NCBI RefSeq assembly: GCF_017876405.1
Contig: NZ_JAGINW010000001.1
Span: forward strand, 1,377,203-1,441,202
Reading direction: 5' to 3'
DNA from: Kibdelosporangium banguiense
Lineage (GTDB): Bacteria; Actinomycetota; Actinomycetes; Mycobacteriales; Pseudonocardiaceae
Length of the DNA stretch: 64,000 nt
Shown: piece after piece, positions 37,430 through 47,275 of the stretch
Numbering within the stretch: position 1 is the stretch's first letter
How the letters are laid out: the number at the start of each line of letters is the position of its first letter
Notes under the pieces: generated by a model
Database searches by the model: none
The model's input: the letters and a program-made list of their open reading frames with translations, nothing else
Told to the model about the DNA's origin: nothing
Made by a program: the position numbers and the translations under genes

Positions 37430-37484
37430 CGCCCCCAAAGTGGCGTTGGGGGCACTGGATGCTCCGAAAGCCACTTTGGGGGCG
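37430..37484. repeat. 55-bp nested palindrome, copy 2 (terminator-like)
   Basis: Perfect 15-bp arms CGCCCCCAAAGTGGC and GCCACTTTGGGGGCG enclose a 25-base centre containing GCTCCGAAA, shared with copies 1 and 3. It starts 14 bp beyond the rpfB stop and 18 bp before the ksgA start, so could separate the two transcripts. Confidence 0.9.
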
Positions 37485-37498
37485 AAGGGACGAACTGA

Positions 37499-39288
<1,790 letters not shown>

Positions 39289-40140
39289 TCACTCACCGCT
39301 CGAATCGTGGGATGTCACAGACGGCAGTGAAAAGACGCGCTCAGCCGTTGCCCGGACGGCGCAAGCCAGGTCACCCACATCCTCACCACGGAGTTCTGCC
39401 AGGTCCCGCAGGGTGTAGACGGCGCAGTACGGCTCGTTCGGCCGGCCCCGGAACGGGTGCGGCGTGAGGAATGGCGCGTCGGTCTCGACCAGCAGCTGAT
39501 CTTGGGGAACCAGCTGGGCAGCGGCCTGCAGGTCCTTGGCGTTGCGGAACGTCACAGCTCCGGCGAACGACAGGACATAGCCGGCATCGACGCACTTTCG
39601 GGCGAATTCCGCATCGCCGGAGAAGCAGTGGAAAACCACCCGATCGGGCGCGCCTTGCTCATGCAGGATGCGCATGATGTCGTCGTGCGCGTCGCGGTCG
39701 TGGATCATCAGCGGCTTGCCGGCCCGTTTGGCCAGGTCAATGTGCCAGCGGAAGGCCTCGCGCTGAGCCTCGGACGGCGAATAGTCCCAGTAGTAGTCCA
39801 GGCCGGTCTCCCCGATCGCCACGACCCGGGGACGCGTCGCGAGCTGTTCCAGCACTGCTTTCTCTTCATCGCCGAACTTGGACGTCCGCGTCGGGTGCAC
39901 AGCAGTCGCGGCGAACACGCGGTCATCCCACTCAGAGGCGTCCGCCGCCCAGATCGCGGCGTCGAGATCATCAGCGACAGTAATAACGCGTGCGATGCCC
40001 ACCGACTCGGCGCGATCGACGATCGTCGCAACGCCCGCGGCGTCCTTCGCTCCACACGCGTCCAAGTGCGTGTGCGCGTCGACTGTCGGGACCGGCAGCG
40101 GCTCGGGCAGCGGCGGGCGCTCGCCCTTTCGTAGTGTCAC
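39289..40140 (-). CDS. tatD: TatD-family metal-dependent hydrolase
   Basis: A 283-residue TIM-barrel hydrolase of the TatD family (DNase/deoxyribonuclease activity in characterised members). Metal ligands are recognisable: DAHTHLDACG, GETGLDYYWDYS, IHDRDAHDD, FHCFSG and VETDAPFLTP. GTG 40140. Located upstream of rpfB as in mycobacteria (Rv1008-Rv1009), but the metG gene usually found just before tatD is absent here. Confidence 0.93.
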   Translation of the reverse strand: MTLRKGERPPLPEPLPVPTVDAHTHLDACGAKDAAGVATIVDRAESVGIARVITVADDLDAAIWAADASEWDDRVFAATAVHPTRTSKFGDEEKAVLEQLATRPRVVAIGETGLDYYWDYSPSEAQREAFRWHIDLAKRAGKPLMIHDRDAHDDIMRILHEQGAPDRVVFHCFSGDAEFARKCVDAGYVLSFAGAVTFRNAKDLQAAAQLVPQDQLLVETDAPFLTPHPFRGRPNEPYCAVYTLRDLAELRGEDVGDLACAVRATAERVFSLPSVTSHDSSGE

Positions 40141-40158
40141 CGGACATAGCCTAATAAC

Positions 40159-40758
40159 GTGTCAGCGACTCGAATGCTTGTCCTTGGCGTGGTGCGGATG
40201 CGTGGTGAGGCGCACGGCTACCAGGTCCGGCAGGACCTGCAGCTGTGGGCGGCGGACAAGTGGGCCAACACCAAGCCCGGGTCGATCTACCACGCGCTGA
40301 AGAAGCTGGCGGCCGACAACCTGCTCGAGGCCGTCGAAGCCTCAAGCGACCTCGGGCCCGACCGGGTCGTCTACCGGATCACCGAACAGGGCGAAGGCGA
40401 GTTCTTCTACCTGCTCAACGATGCCGTCAGCAACGTCGACGCCGGGCCGGCGATGTTCAACGCGGCGCTGCCGTTCGTGACCACGTTGGAGCGGAACACT
40501 CTGGCTTTCCTGCTGAAATCCCGTCTGCAGCAGGTTCAGGCGACGGCCGGTCAGACGCAGTTGCTGATCGACAGCACCATCGCCGGCAGCGAGGGCGAGC
40601 CCGGCAAGCCGCCGCACATCCGCGAGATGTTCCAGTACTGGTTCGCCACCACGGAGGCGGAAGCGGCCTGGCTACGGGACTTCATCGACCGGGTCCAGGG
40701 CGGCGAGTACACGTTCGCGGGCGAGAACGAACCCGCTTTCGGGTCACCACCCCGCTAG
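40159..40758 (+). CDS. PadR-family transcriptional repressor
   Basis: A 199-residue PadR protein: an N-terminal winged helix (MLVLGVVRMRGEAHGYQVRQ, then KPGSIYHALKKLAADNLLEA) and a C-terminal helical dimerisation domain. It is 77 bp upstream of a drug-type ABC transporter. Two 20-bp palindromes in that gap, the first covering its own stop codon, are probably its operators. PadR proteins of this class often repress an adjacent multidrug exporter and release on drug binding. Confidence 0.92.
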   Translation: MSATRMLVLGVVRMRGEAHGYQVRQDLQLWAADKWANTKPGSIYHALKKLAADNLLEAVEASSDLGPDRVVYRITEQGEGEFFYLLNDAVSNVDAGPAMFNAALPFVTTLERNTLAFLLKSRLQQVQATAGQTQLLIDSTIAGSEGEPGKPPHIREMFQYWFATTEAEAAWLRDFIDRVQGGEYTFAGENEPAFGSPPR

Positions 40759-40773
40759 TCAAGTTTGACTAGC
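40754..40773. promoter_or_regulatory. PadR operator 1 (20-bp palindrome)
   Basis: GCTAGTCAAGTTTGACTAGC has perfect 9-bp arms around a GT centre. It overlaps the PadR stop codon TAG (40756-40758) and contains a TTGACT that could be a -35 element. Confidence 0.8.
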
Positions 40774-40797
40774 AACCACGGTTCATGCCACCCTCTC

Positions 40798-40817
40798 GCT
40801 AGTCAAACTTGACTAGC
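40798..40817. promoter_or_regulatory. PadR operator 2 (20-bp palindrome)
   Basis: GCTAGTCAAACTTGACTAGC is the exact reverse complement of operator 1, with centres 44 bp apart (about four helical turns), and ends 18 bp before the ATP-binding gene's start. Confidence 0.8.
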
Positions 40818-40835
40818 TAATAAGGGAGGACTCCT

Positions 40836-41783
40836 TTGATCAAGGCACGCGGTCTCGCGCGCCAGTTCCGGGCCCGCGGACACACAGTCGACGCGGTCCA
40901 AGGAGTGGACATCGACGTCTCGCGCGGCGAACTTGTCGGATTCCTGGGCCCGAACGGCGCCGGGAAAAGCACCACACTGCGCATGCTCACCACGCTTCTG
41001 CGCCCGACCGCCGGCGAAGCCGTTGTCGCGGGCTGCGATCTGCTGAGCGATCCCGCCGGTGTGCGCAAGCGGATCGGTTACGTCGCCCAGGGTCACAGCT
41101 CCGGCGACGAACAGAAAGTCATTGAGGAACTTGTGCTCCAGGGCCGGTTCTACGGCCTGGCCGCAGGCGAATCGCGGCGCCGGGCCGATGAGTTACTGGA
41201 GCGCTTCGACCTGACGGAGATCGCCGGGCGCACGGCCGGGAAGCTCTCCGGCGGTCAGAAACGCCGCCTGGACATCGCGATGGGCGTGATCCACTCACCC
41301 GAACTGCTTTTCCTGGACGAACCGTCCACCGGCCTGGACCCGCAGAGCCGCAGCAACCTTTGGGACCGCATCCGTTCCCTGCGCGCGACCGGCACGACGA
41401 TCTTCCTGACCACGCACTATCTGGACGAGGCCGACGCGTTGTGCGACCGGATCCTGGTGATCGACCACGGCAAGATCGTCGCCGAGGGAACGCCCGACTC
41501 GCTGAAGAACCAGGTCGCGGGCGATCTTGTGCAGTTCGAGACCGGCGCACCGGCCGCGGCCGCCGAGATCGCGGCGAAAGTCGATGGCGCGCAAGAACTT
41601 CACGTCGATGGGAACACCGTGCGGTTCCGCGTCGCCAAGGGCGACACCGTATTGCCTTTGCTGCTGCGTCAACTGGACCAGGCGGACGCCTCGCTGCTGT
41701 CGATCCAGGTGCACCGGCCGACGCTGGACGACGTCTTCCTGACCATGACCGGGCGCTCACTGCGGGAGGAAAGCCATGCGTGA
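40836..41783 (+). CDS. Drug-type ABC transporter ATP-binding protein (DrrA-like)
   Basis: A 315-residue ABC ATPase: Walker A GPNGAGKST, signature KLSGGQKRR, Walker B LLFLDEPSTGLD, switch TTHYLDEA, then a DrrA-like C-terminal extension. With the following permease it should form a homodimeric exporter for drugs or lipids. AAGGGAGGA upstream of ATG 40836 is a strong ribosome site. Expression is presumably controlled by the PadR protein through the twin palindromes. Confidence 0.93.
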   Translation: MIKARGLARQFRARGHTVDAVQGVDIDVSRGELVGFLGPNGAGKSTTLRMLTTLLRPTAGEAVVAGCDLLSDPAGVRKRIGYVAQGHSSGDEQKVIEELVLQGRFYGLAAGESRRRADELLERFDLTEIAGRTAGKLSGGQKRRLDIAMGVIHSPELLFLDEPSTGLDPQSRSNLWDRIRSLRATGTTIFLTTHYLDEADALCDRILVIDHGKIVAEGTPDSLKNQVAGDLVQFETGAPAAAAEIAAKVDGAQELHVDGNTVRFRVAKGDTVLPLLLRQLDQADASLLSIQVHRPTLDDVFLTMTGRSLREESHA

Positions 41784-42492
41784 CATATTTCTTGTGTTCC
41801 GGCGCGCACTGGGGCCGACGTTACGCAGCCCTGTGGTGATCGTGTTCGGGCTCATGCAGCCGTTGCTGTTCTTGGCGCTGTTCGGGCCGTTGATCGGTTC
41901 GTGGCAGTGGTTCGTGCCCGGCCTGATCATCCAGATGGGTCTGTTCGGGACCGCCTACGCGGGGTTCACACTGATCCCGGAGATCCGGTCCGGCGCGCTG
42001 GAACGGATGCGGGTGACTCCGGTCAGCCGGGCCTCCTTGCTGCTCGGCCGGGTTCTGCACGACGTGCTGCTGTTGGTCGTGCAGTGCTCGCTGCTGCTGG
42101 CGCTGTCCACCATCGGCGGATTCCGCGCGTCGTTCGGCGACGTCCTTGTCGGGCTGGCTTTCGCTGTGCTGCTAGGGATTTCCATCGGGTCGGTGTCGTA
42201 CACACTGGCTTTGAAGCTGCGCCATGAGTACGCGTTCGCGCCGGTGCTCAGTTCGACCGTGATGCCGTTGCTGCTGCTCTCCGGCGTGCTGCTGCCGATG
42301 AACCAAGGACCCGACTGGCTGTACACATTGTCGCGGATCAACCCGTTCAGCCACATCGCCGACGGCGTCCGGGCCGCGATCGCCGGAGACTACGGATCAA
42401 GCTCGGTGCTCGTCGGCGGAATCGTGTCCGTCGCTCTCGTGCTGGTCTGCGTCACCTGGGGCACTCGCACGTTCCGCCGCGCCAACGCCTGA
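41776..42492 (+). CDS. ABC-2 type permease (DrrB-like)
   Basis: A 238-residue membrane protein with six hydrophobic segments and the ABC-2 signature area near LLLLSGVLLPMNQGPDWLYTL. It overlaps the ATPase gene by 8 bp, so the two are coupled and form the exporter. A palindromic repeat starts 8 bp after its stop. Confidence 0.9.
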   Translation: MRDIFLVFRRALGPTLRSPVVIVFGLMQPLLFLALFGPLIGSWQWFVPGLIIQMGLFGTAYAGFTLIPEIRSGALERMRVTPVSRASLLLGRVLHDVLLLVVQCSLLLALSTIGGFRASFGDVLVGLAFAVLLGISIGSVSYTLALKLRHEYAFAPVLSSTVMPLLLLSGVLLPMNQGPDWLYTLSRINPFSHIADGVRAAIAGDYGSSSVLVGGIVSVALVLVCVTWGTRTFRRANA

Positions 42493-42499
42493 CCGGGGG

Positions 42500-42554
42500 T
42501 GCCCCCAAAGTGGCGTTGGGAGCGCTCAATGCTCCGAAAGCCACTTTGGGGGCA
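42500..42554. repeat. 55-bp nested palindrome, copy 3 (bidirectional terminator-like)
   Basis: Perfect 15-bp arms TGCCCCCAAAGTGGC/GCCACTTTGGGGGCA and a perfect inner GGAGC/GCTCC stem. It fills the gap between two convergent genes: 8 bp after the permease stop and 6 bp after the rsgA stop. It is the most regular copy. Confidence 0.9.
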
Positions 42555-42559
42555 AAACT

Positions 42560-43600
42560 TCACGGGCGGTTGCGGCCGGCGCGGCGCATTTCCTTGTGGA
42601 TGGTCCGCCACTGGCGAGCGCGTTCCTGGCGCAGTCGCGCGTCGGTGCGGCTGGCGATCCACTCGGCTTCGCGGTTCAGCTTGAACCAGCTGTCCAGGCG
42701 GCGTTGCGGCAGTTCGCCGGTCTCGATCGCCTCGATCACCGCGCAACCGGGTTCGCCGATGTGCGCGCAGTCGTCGAACCGGCACTGCTCAGCGAGCTCC
42801 TCGATGTCGGAGAACACCGACTCGAGGCCTTCGCCGCCTGTCGCCAGCGACACTCGCCGCAGGCCAGGGGTGTCGATGATCAGGCCACCGCGCGACAGCA
42901 CGAGCAGTTCCCGATGCACGGTCGTGTGCCTGCCACGGCCGTCTGACGCGCGAACCTCCTGCGTCTGCATCAAAGTCGTCCCGGCCAAGGCATTGACCAA
43001 AGTGGACTTTCCGGCACCGGACGGCCCGGCGAGCACCGCCGTCCGGCCGATTCCCAGGTACGAAGCGACAATCTCGACGCCGTCGCCCGTCATCGAGCTG
43101 ACCGCGTGCACGTCGACGCCGGGCGCGGCGCTCAAGACGTCCGACATGATCTCGCCGATTCGTTCGCCGACCAGATCCGACTTGGTCAGCAGGACGACCG
43201 GCTGCGCGCCGCTTTCCCAGGCCAGTGCGAGCAATCGCTCGATCCGGCCGAGGTTCGGGTCGCCCCGGCGCCCCTCCAAGGACGAGGGCTCGACCACGAA
43301 GATTACGTCCACATTGGACGCAAGGGTCTGGCTGAGGGAGTCCTCGGCCACGCCGCCCCGGACCAGCGCGGTCCGGCGGGGCAATATCGTGAGGATGGTG
43401 CCGTCCTTGATCGCGGCCCAGTCACCCACACAAGGCAATGTGATGCGCGACGAATACTCGATGTGCCGCTCTTGGCCATCGACGATGACAACAGCGCCGC
43501 TGGAATGGACGCGGGCGACCTTGCCGGGCGTGCAGCCTTCGGGCAGCTCGGCGGCGAACGCGTCGTCCCAGCCGAGGGTGGTGAGGTCAAGCGAGGTCAA
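42560..43600 (-). CDS. rsgA: Ribosome small subunit-dependent GTPase RsgA
   Basis: A circularly permuted GTPase that checks late 30S assembly. Motif order is as expected: G4 TKSDLV, then G1 GPSGAGKST, then G3 DTPG, with an N-terminal OB fold and a C-terminal zinc-binding CRFDDCAHIGEPGC. The start is uncertain: TTG 43600 (TSLDLTTLGWDD) gives 346 residues and begins where the fold does. A start near 43654 adds 18 atypical residues. A 25-codon reading frame with a much stronger ribosome site overlaps this start. Confidence 0.92.
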   Translation of the reverse strand: MTSLDLTTLGWDDAFAAELPEGCTPGKVARVHSSGAVVIVDGQERHIEYSSRITLPCVGDWAAIKDGTILTILPRRTALVRGGVAEDSLSQTLASNVDVIFVVEPSSLEGRRGDPNLGRIERLLALAWESGAQPVVLLTKSDLVGERIGEIMSDVLSAAPGVDVHAVSSMTGDGVEIVASYLGIGRTAVLAGPSGAGKSTLVNALAGTTLMQTQEVRASDGRGRHTTVHRELLVLSRGGLIIDTPGLRRVSLATGGEGLESVFSDIEELAEQCRFDDCAHIGEPGCAVIEAIETGELPQRRLDSWFKLNREAEWIASRTDARLRQERARQWRTIHKEMRRAGRNRP

Positions 43601-43664
43601 CGGAGGTGAACCCTTCGAGAGAAGTACCGGGAAGCAGACGTGCGTCATCGACAAAGACAGCCAT
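43587..43664 (-). CDS. Possible 25-residue leader peptide overlapping rsgA start
   Basis: From ATG 43664 a 25-codon frame reads MAVFVDDARLLPG and ends at TGA 43587, 11 bp past the proposed rsgA TTG. Upstream is GGGAGGG at ideal spacing, far stronger than anything before rsgA. It may be a leader that couples translation into rsgA, or the remnant of a DUF4031-like start. Third-position GC is modest, so this is a weak call. Confidence 0.35.
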   Translation of the reverse strand: MAVFVDDARLLPGTSLEGFTSVDLA

Positions 43665-43734
43665 GACTTATCCCTCCCCTTCCTCTCGAAGTTGTCCGCG
43701 ACTCTAGCGGGCTCTCACCGCAGCCGCATCCGAT

Positions 43735-44712
43735 TTATCGCGCCAGCTCCGCGCGCATGAGGGTGACGTTGTACGGGCCCCACTGCGACAGCGTGAAGTA
43801 GATGTCCTTGCCGTCGTTGCCCCAGGGATGGATATAGCCGCCGTAAGGCGCCGGATAGTCCTTCGCGTCGACCACGACCTGGCCTTGGGACCAAGGACCG
43901 GTCAGCTTGTCCGCCCACTTCAAGACAATCGCGGCACGATCCTCGTCCAAGTGCAGGGCGATCCACTGGCCGAAGTGGTTGTTGAACTCGACCGACAGCT
44001 CGCCGACCGGCCCCGGGATGACCGGGGTCACCCGGTACGGATCCCGAATCCATTCCCCGTCCGACCAGTACTCGTACGCAGCCGGGCTCAGCACGTCGTA
44101 CCGGCCGCATCTGCCCAGGTAGGCGGGGCCGAATCGGCCGTTTGTCGTACCCATGAGGTAGACATGCCTTTCCTCGGCGGCGAACGCACAGATCTGGAAT
44201 GGGTGATCGCCTTTGGGTGAGTTCGGCCAGCGCGCGCCCGGCGGCTTGGTCCAGGTATCGCCACCGTCGACGGACACGGCGATGCCCGCGTAGTTCGTGT
44301 CCCACTTGCCCGCCGGTCCCCACTTCCGGACCGACATGTAGTGCAAATAGTTGTAGCCGCCCACCGCGATGCCGGAGTTCGGGATCACGGTGTTCTCGTC
44401 CGCCTGGCGATCCCGCTCCAGGATCTGCGCCGCCATGCCGTCCGCCCGCGCCACAACTGAGTCGAACCGGAGCCCAGTGTCCAGGTCACGGTTACTGGAG
44501 TACGCGAGGGCATTGCAGCGCCAGTCAGAGCCTTTCGCCGGACCGGCCCCGTTTCCGCCCCACCCCACGCCGTAGGTGTCGCCAAAGGCCGCGAGCAGCT
44601 TGCCTTGCCCGTTGTCCCACAGAATCCCCAGGTCAGTGGCGTGGATACCGAACCTGCGCGTCACCGCGCCGGTGACAGGCGCGATCTCCCGCGTCCCCAG
44701 CACTCGGACCAT
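43735..44712 (-). CDS. DUF4185-type beta-propeller protein
   Basis: A 325-residue protein with the DUF4185 pattern: HATDLGILWDNGQGKLLAAF near the start, then repeated blade segments such as GIAVSVDGGDTWT and YLMGTTNGRFGPAYLGR. It resembles sialidase-like five-bladed propellers with unknown activity. No signal peptide is visible, though most relatives are exported. Its end lies 56 bp past the longer possible rsgA start. The mycobacterial counterpart region has none that I recall. Confidence 0.8.
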   Translation of the reverse strand: MVRVLGTREIAPVTGAVTRRFGIHATDLGILWDNGQGKLLAAFGDTYGVGWGGNGAGPAKGSDWRCNALAYSSNRDLDTGLRFDSVVARADGMAAQILERDRQADENTVIPNSGIAVGGYNYLHYMSVRKWGPAGKWDTNYAGIAVSVDGGDTWTKPPGARWPNSPKGDHPFQICAFAAEERHVYLMGTTNGRFGPAYLGRCGRYDVLSPAAYEYWSDGEWIRDPYRVTPVIPGPVGELSVEFNNHFGQWIALHLDEDRAAIVLKWADKLTGPWSQGQVVVDAKDYPAPYGGYIHPWGNDGKDIYFTLSQWGPYNVTLMRAELAR

Positions 44713-44768
44713 CCGACCAAGCTACGTGCGGCGCGCCCAGCCCGCTAATCGCCCAGGTCAGGATGCCT

Positions 44769-45629
44769 TTAGGGCTGTTGGCGACCGGCCAGGCTGGCGT
44801 CGTACAGAACCTTCTTGCTCACGCTGGAAGTCTCGGCGATCTCGGCGACCACGGTCTTGAGGCGTTCGCCCGCCTCCACCCGCGCGCGGACCCGCTCGAC
44901 CAAGGTGTCCAGATCGTCCTCGACGGGCGGGGCAGGCGCGAGCACGACGGTGATCTCGCCACGGACGCCCTCGGCTGCCCACTCGGCGAGTTCGGCGAGT
45001 CCGCCGCGGCGGACCTCCTCGTACGTCTTGGTCAGCTCACGGCACACGGCCGCCTGCCGGTCGTCGCCAAGCGTCTCCGCGGCCTGAGCGAGGGTGTCCG
45101 CCAAGCGGTGAGGCGACTCGAAGAACACCGCTGTGCGCTTCTCCTGGCGCAATTCCGCCAGCCATCGGCCGCGTTCGCCCGGTTTGCGAGGTGCGAAGCC
45201 TTCGAACGTGAAGCGGTCGCAAGGAAGCCCGGACACAGCCAGCGCCGTCGTCACCGCCGACGGGCCAGGTAGGCATGTGACCGGGAGGTCCTCGGCGATG
45301 CACGCGGTCACCAGGCGGTAGCCGGGGTCCGAGACACTCGGCATGCCCGCGTCGGTGACGAGGAGCACGGTCAAGCCGTCCCGCATGGCCTCGACCAGAC
45401 CAGCGATCCGCGATGTCTCCACGGCGTCGTAGAAGCTCACCACCCGGCCGCTCGGCGACACACCGAGCGCTGTGGCCAGATTGCGCAGCCGACGGGTGTC
45501 CTCGGCCGCGATCACATCCGCCCCGGCCAGAGCCTCGATGAGGCGTGGCGACGCGTCACGTGAATCGCCGAGCGGAGTGGCTGCGAGCACCAGTCGACCC
45601 GAACCGGATACGGGGTTCACATCGCTCAC
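44769..45629 (-). CDS. rsmI: 16S rRNA 2'-O-ribose C1402 methyltransferase
   Basis: A 286-residue SAM-dependent tetrapyrrole-methylase-fold enzyme methylating C1402 of 16S rRNA. Signatures: LVLAATPLGDSRDASPR, AEDTRRLRNL, VTDAGMPSVSDPGYRLV and LPGPSAVTTALAVSGLP. GTG 45629 or GTG 45620 may start it; the latter has AGGG 8 bp upstream. It is divergent from pmt with only about 15 bp between, the same arrangement as Rv1003/Rv1002c in mycobacteria. Confidence 0.94.
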   Translation of the reverse strand: MSDVNPVSGSGRLVLAATPLGDSRDASPRLIEALAGADVIAAEDTRRLRNLATALGVSPSGRVVSFYDAVETSRIAGLVEAMRDGLTVLLVTDAGMPSVSDPGYRLVTACIAEDLPVTCLPGPSAVTTALAVSGLPCDRFTFEGFAPRKPGERGRWLAELRQEKRTAVFFESPHRLADTLAQAAETLGDDRQAAVCRELTKTYEEVRRGGLAELAEWAAEGVRGEITVVLAPAPPVEDDLDTLVERVRARVEAGERLKTVVAEIAETSSVSKKVLYDASLAGRQQP

Positions 45630-45644
45630 CCTACGATCGGGCGC

Positions 45645-47183
45645 GTGACTGCCCTCGTGACCGGGTCCGACCGCCGGTCGGACGACCCAGCGGCGCAGGA
45701 GGCGACCCGGATCACAGCATCGGGTGCCGATCCAGCCGAAAGCCTGCTCGGCAAACCCATGCCGACCGACAGGCTCCGCAGTTGGCTGGTCGCGGGCGTG
45801 CTCACGGTAATCGCCGGGATCGTGCGGCTGCAGAACCTCGGCTTCCCCACGCACAACGGCACCCCTGTCTTCGACGAGAAGCACTACACGCCTCAGGCGT
45901 GGCAGATGCTCCGCAACGGCTGGTACGAGGACAACCCGGGTTACGAACTGACGGTGCACCCGCCGTTGGGCAAGCAGCTCATCGCCATCGGCGAGTGGCT
46001 GTTCGGCTACAACGGCTGGGGCTGGCGATTCTCCGCGGCGATCCTCGGCACCCTGATGGTGCTGATGGTCATCCGCATCGCACGCCGGCTGACCCGCTCG
46101 ACCCTGCTGGGCGCGATCGCCGGAATCCTGATGATCAGCGACGGCGTGCTGCACCTGATGAGCCGCACGGGCATGCTGGACATCTTCATCGCGTTCTTCG
46201 TGCTCGCGGCGTTCGGCTGCATGCTGCTCGACCGCGACCAGATGCGTTCCCGCCTGGCGATCACGGTCCGCGAAGGCTGGGTCAACGACTCGATCTACGG
46301 GCCACGACTGGGTTTCCGCTGGTGGCGGCTGGCCACCGGGGCCTGCCTCGGGCTGGCCTGCGCCTCGAAGTGGGGCGGCCTCTACTGGGTGGCGGCATTC
46401 GGGCTGCTCACCGTGATCTGGGACGCCACCGCCCGCCGCTCCGCCGGGGTCCGTCACCCGTGGATCGGCGCCCTGTGGCGTGACCTGCTGCCGGGCCTGT
46501 GGGCCCTGCTGCTCGTACCGGTGCTCGTCTACCTCGCCACCTGGTGGGCCTGGTTCGGCAGCGAGACCGCCGTGGACCGGCACCTGACCGGCAGCGCGCT
46601 GCGCTCCCTGTGGGACTACTCCGGCAACGTCCTGAACTTCCACGAGCACCTGACGACCAAGCCGAACGACCCCCACCCCTGGGAGTCCAAGCCGTGGACC
46701 TGGCCGATGGGCCTGCGCCCGATGCTCTACTACTGGGACAACACAACCACCGGCTGTGGTGAATCCCAGTGCGTCAGCGCCACGATGCTGATCGGCACCC
46801 CGGCGATGTGGTGGCTCGCCCTGCCCATGATCGCCTGGGCCCTCTGGCGCATGATCGGCCGCCTGGACTGGCGTTACGCCGCGGTCCTGGTCGCCTACCT
46901 GGCCGGCCTGCTGCCCTGGTTCATCAACCTCGACCGGCAGATGTACTTCTTCTACATGACCCCGGTCTCGGCCTTCCTGGTCCTGGGCCTGGTCCTGCCG
47001 TTGGGGCAGATCCTCGGCACCGCCAAAGCCGGCTACGAACGCCGCGGCACCGGACTGCTGGTGGTCGCCATCTACGTAGGCCTGGTGGTAGCCAACTTCA
47101 TCTGGCTGTGGCCGATCCTCAACGGCGACTCGATCACCAACGCCCGCTGGCAGGCCGAACTCTGGCTCCCCTCCTGGCGCTGA
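45645..47183 (+). CDS. pmt: Dolichyl-phosphate-mannose-protein mannosyltransferase Pmt
   Basis: A 512-residue polytopic GT39 glycosyltransferase that O-mannosylates exported proteins as they leave the Sec translocon, using polyprenyl-phosphate mannose. The first loop contains the catalytic FDEKHYTPQAW motif; about ten membrane segments follow, with HEHLTTKPNDPHPWESKPWT in the large loop. The Ser/Thr-rich lipoproteins in this window are likely clients. GTG 45645. A variant palindrome begins 5 bp after the stop. Confidence 0.95.
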   Translation: MTALVTGSDRRSDDPAAQEATRITASGADPAESLLGKPMPTDRLRSWLVAGVLTVIAGIVRLQNLGFPTHNGTPVFDEKHYTPQAWQMLRNGWYEDNPGYELTVHPPLGKQLIAIGEWLFGYNGWGWRFSAAILGTLMVLMVIRIARRLTRSTLLGAIAGILMISDGVLHLMSRTGMLDIFIAFFVLAAFGCMLLDRDQMRSRLAITVREGWVNDSIYGPRLGFRWWRLATGACLGLACASKWGGLYWVAAFGLLTVIWDATARRSAGVRHPWIGALWRDLLPGLWALLLVPVLVYLATWWAWFGSETAVDRHLTGSALRSLWDYSGNVLNFHEHLTTKPNDPHPWESKPWTWPMGLRPMLYYWDNTTTGCGESQCVSATMLIGTPAMWWLALPMIAWALWRMIGRLDWRYAAVLVAYLAGLLPWFINLDRQMYFFYMTPVSAFLVLGLVLPLGQILGTAKAGYERRGTGLLVVAIYVGLVVANFIWLWPILNGDSITNARWQAELWLPSWR

Positions 47184-47187
47184 GCTT

Positions 47188-47242
47188 TGCCCCCAATGTG
47201 GCGTTCGTAGCATCGGATGCCCCCAATGTGGCATTGGGGGCA
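47188..47242. repeat. Palindrome family, variant copy 4
   Basis: TGCCCCCAATGTGGC occurs twice as a direct repeat (47188-47202 and 47218-47232). The second is followed at once by ATTGGGGGCA, making a perfect hairpin TGCCCCCAATG/CATTGGGGGCA with a 3-base loop (47218-47242), then TCTATTTT. It lies between the convergent pmt and kinase genes. It seems rearranged relative to copies 1-3. Confidence 0.85.
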
Positions 47243-47275
47243 TCTATTTTGCGTTTGGGTGGCGGCGGGGCCGCG

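Noticed and set aside
45630..47243. Very long minus-strand open frame continuing upstream of rsmI
   Set aside because: It is antisense to pmt, a strongly coding membrane enzyme; the low-complexity His/Gln/Arg composition is typical of a GC-rich shadow frame.
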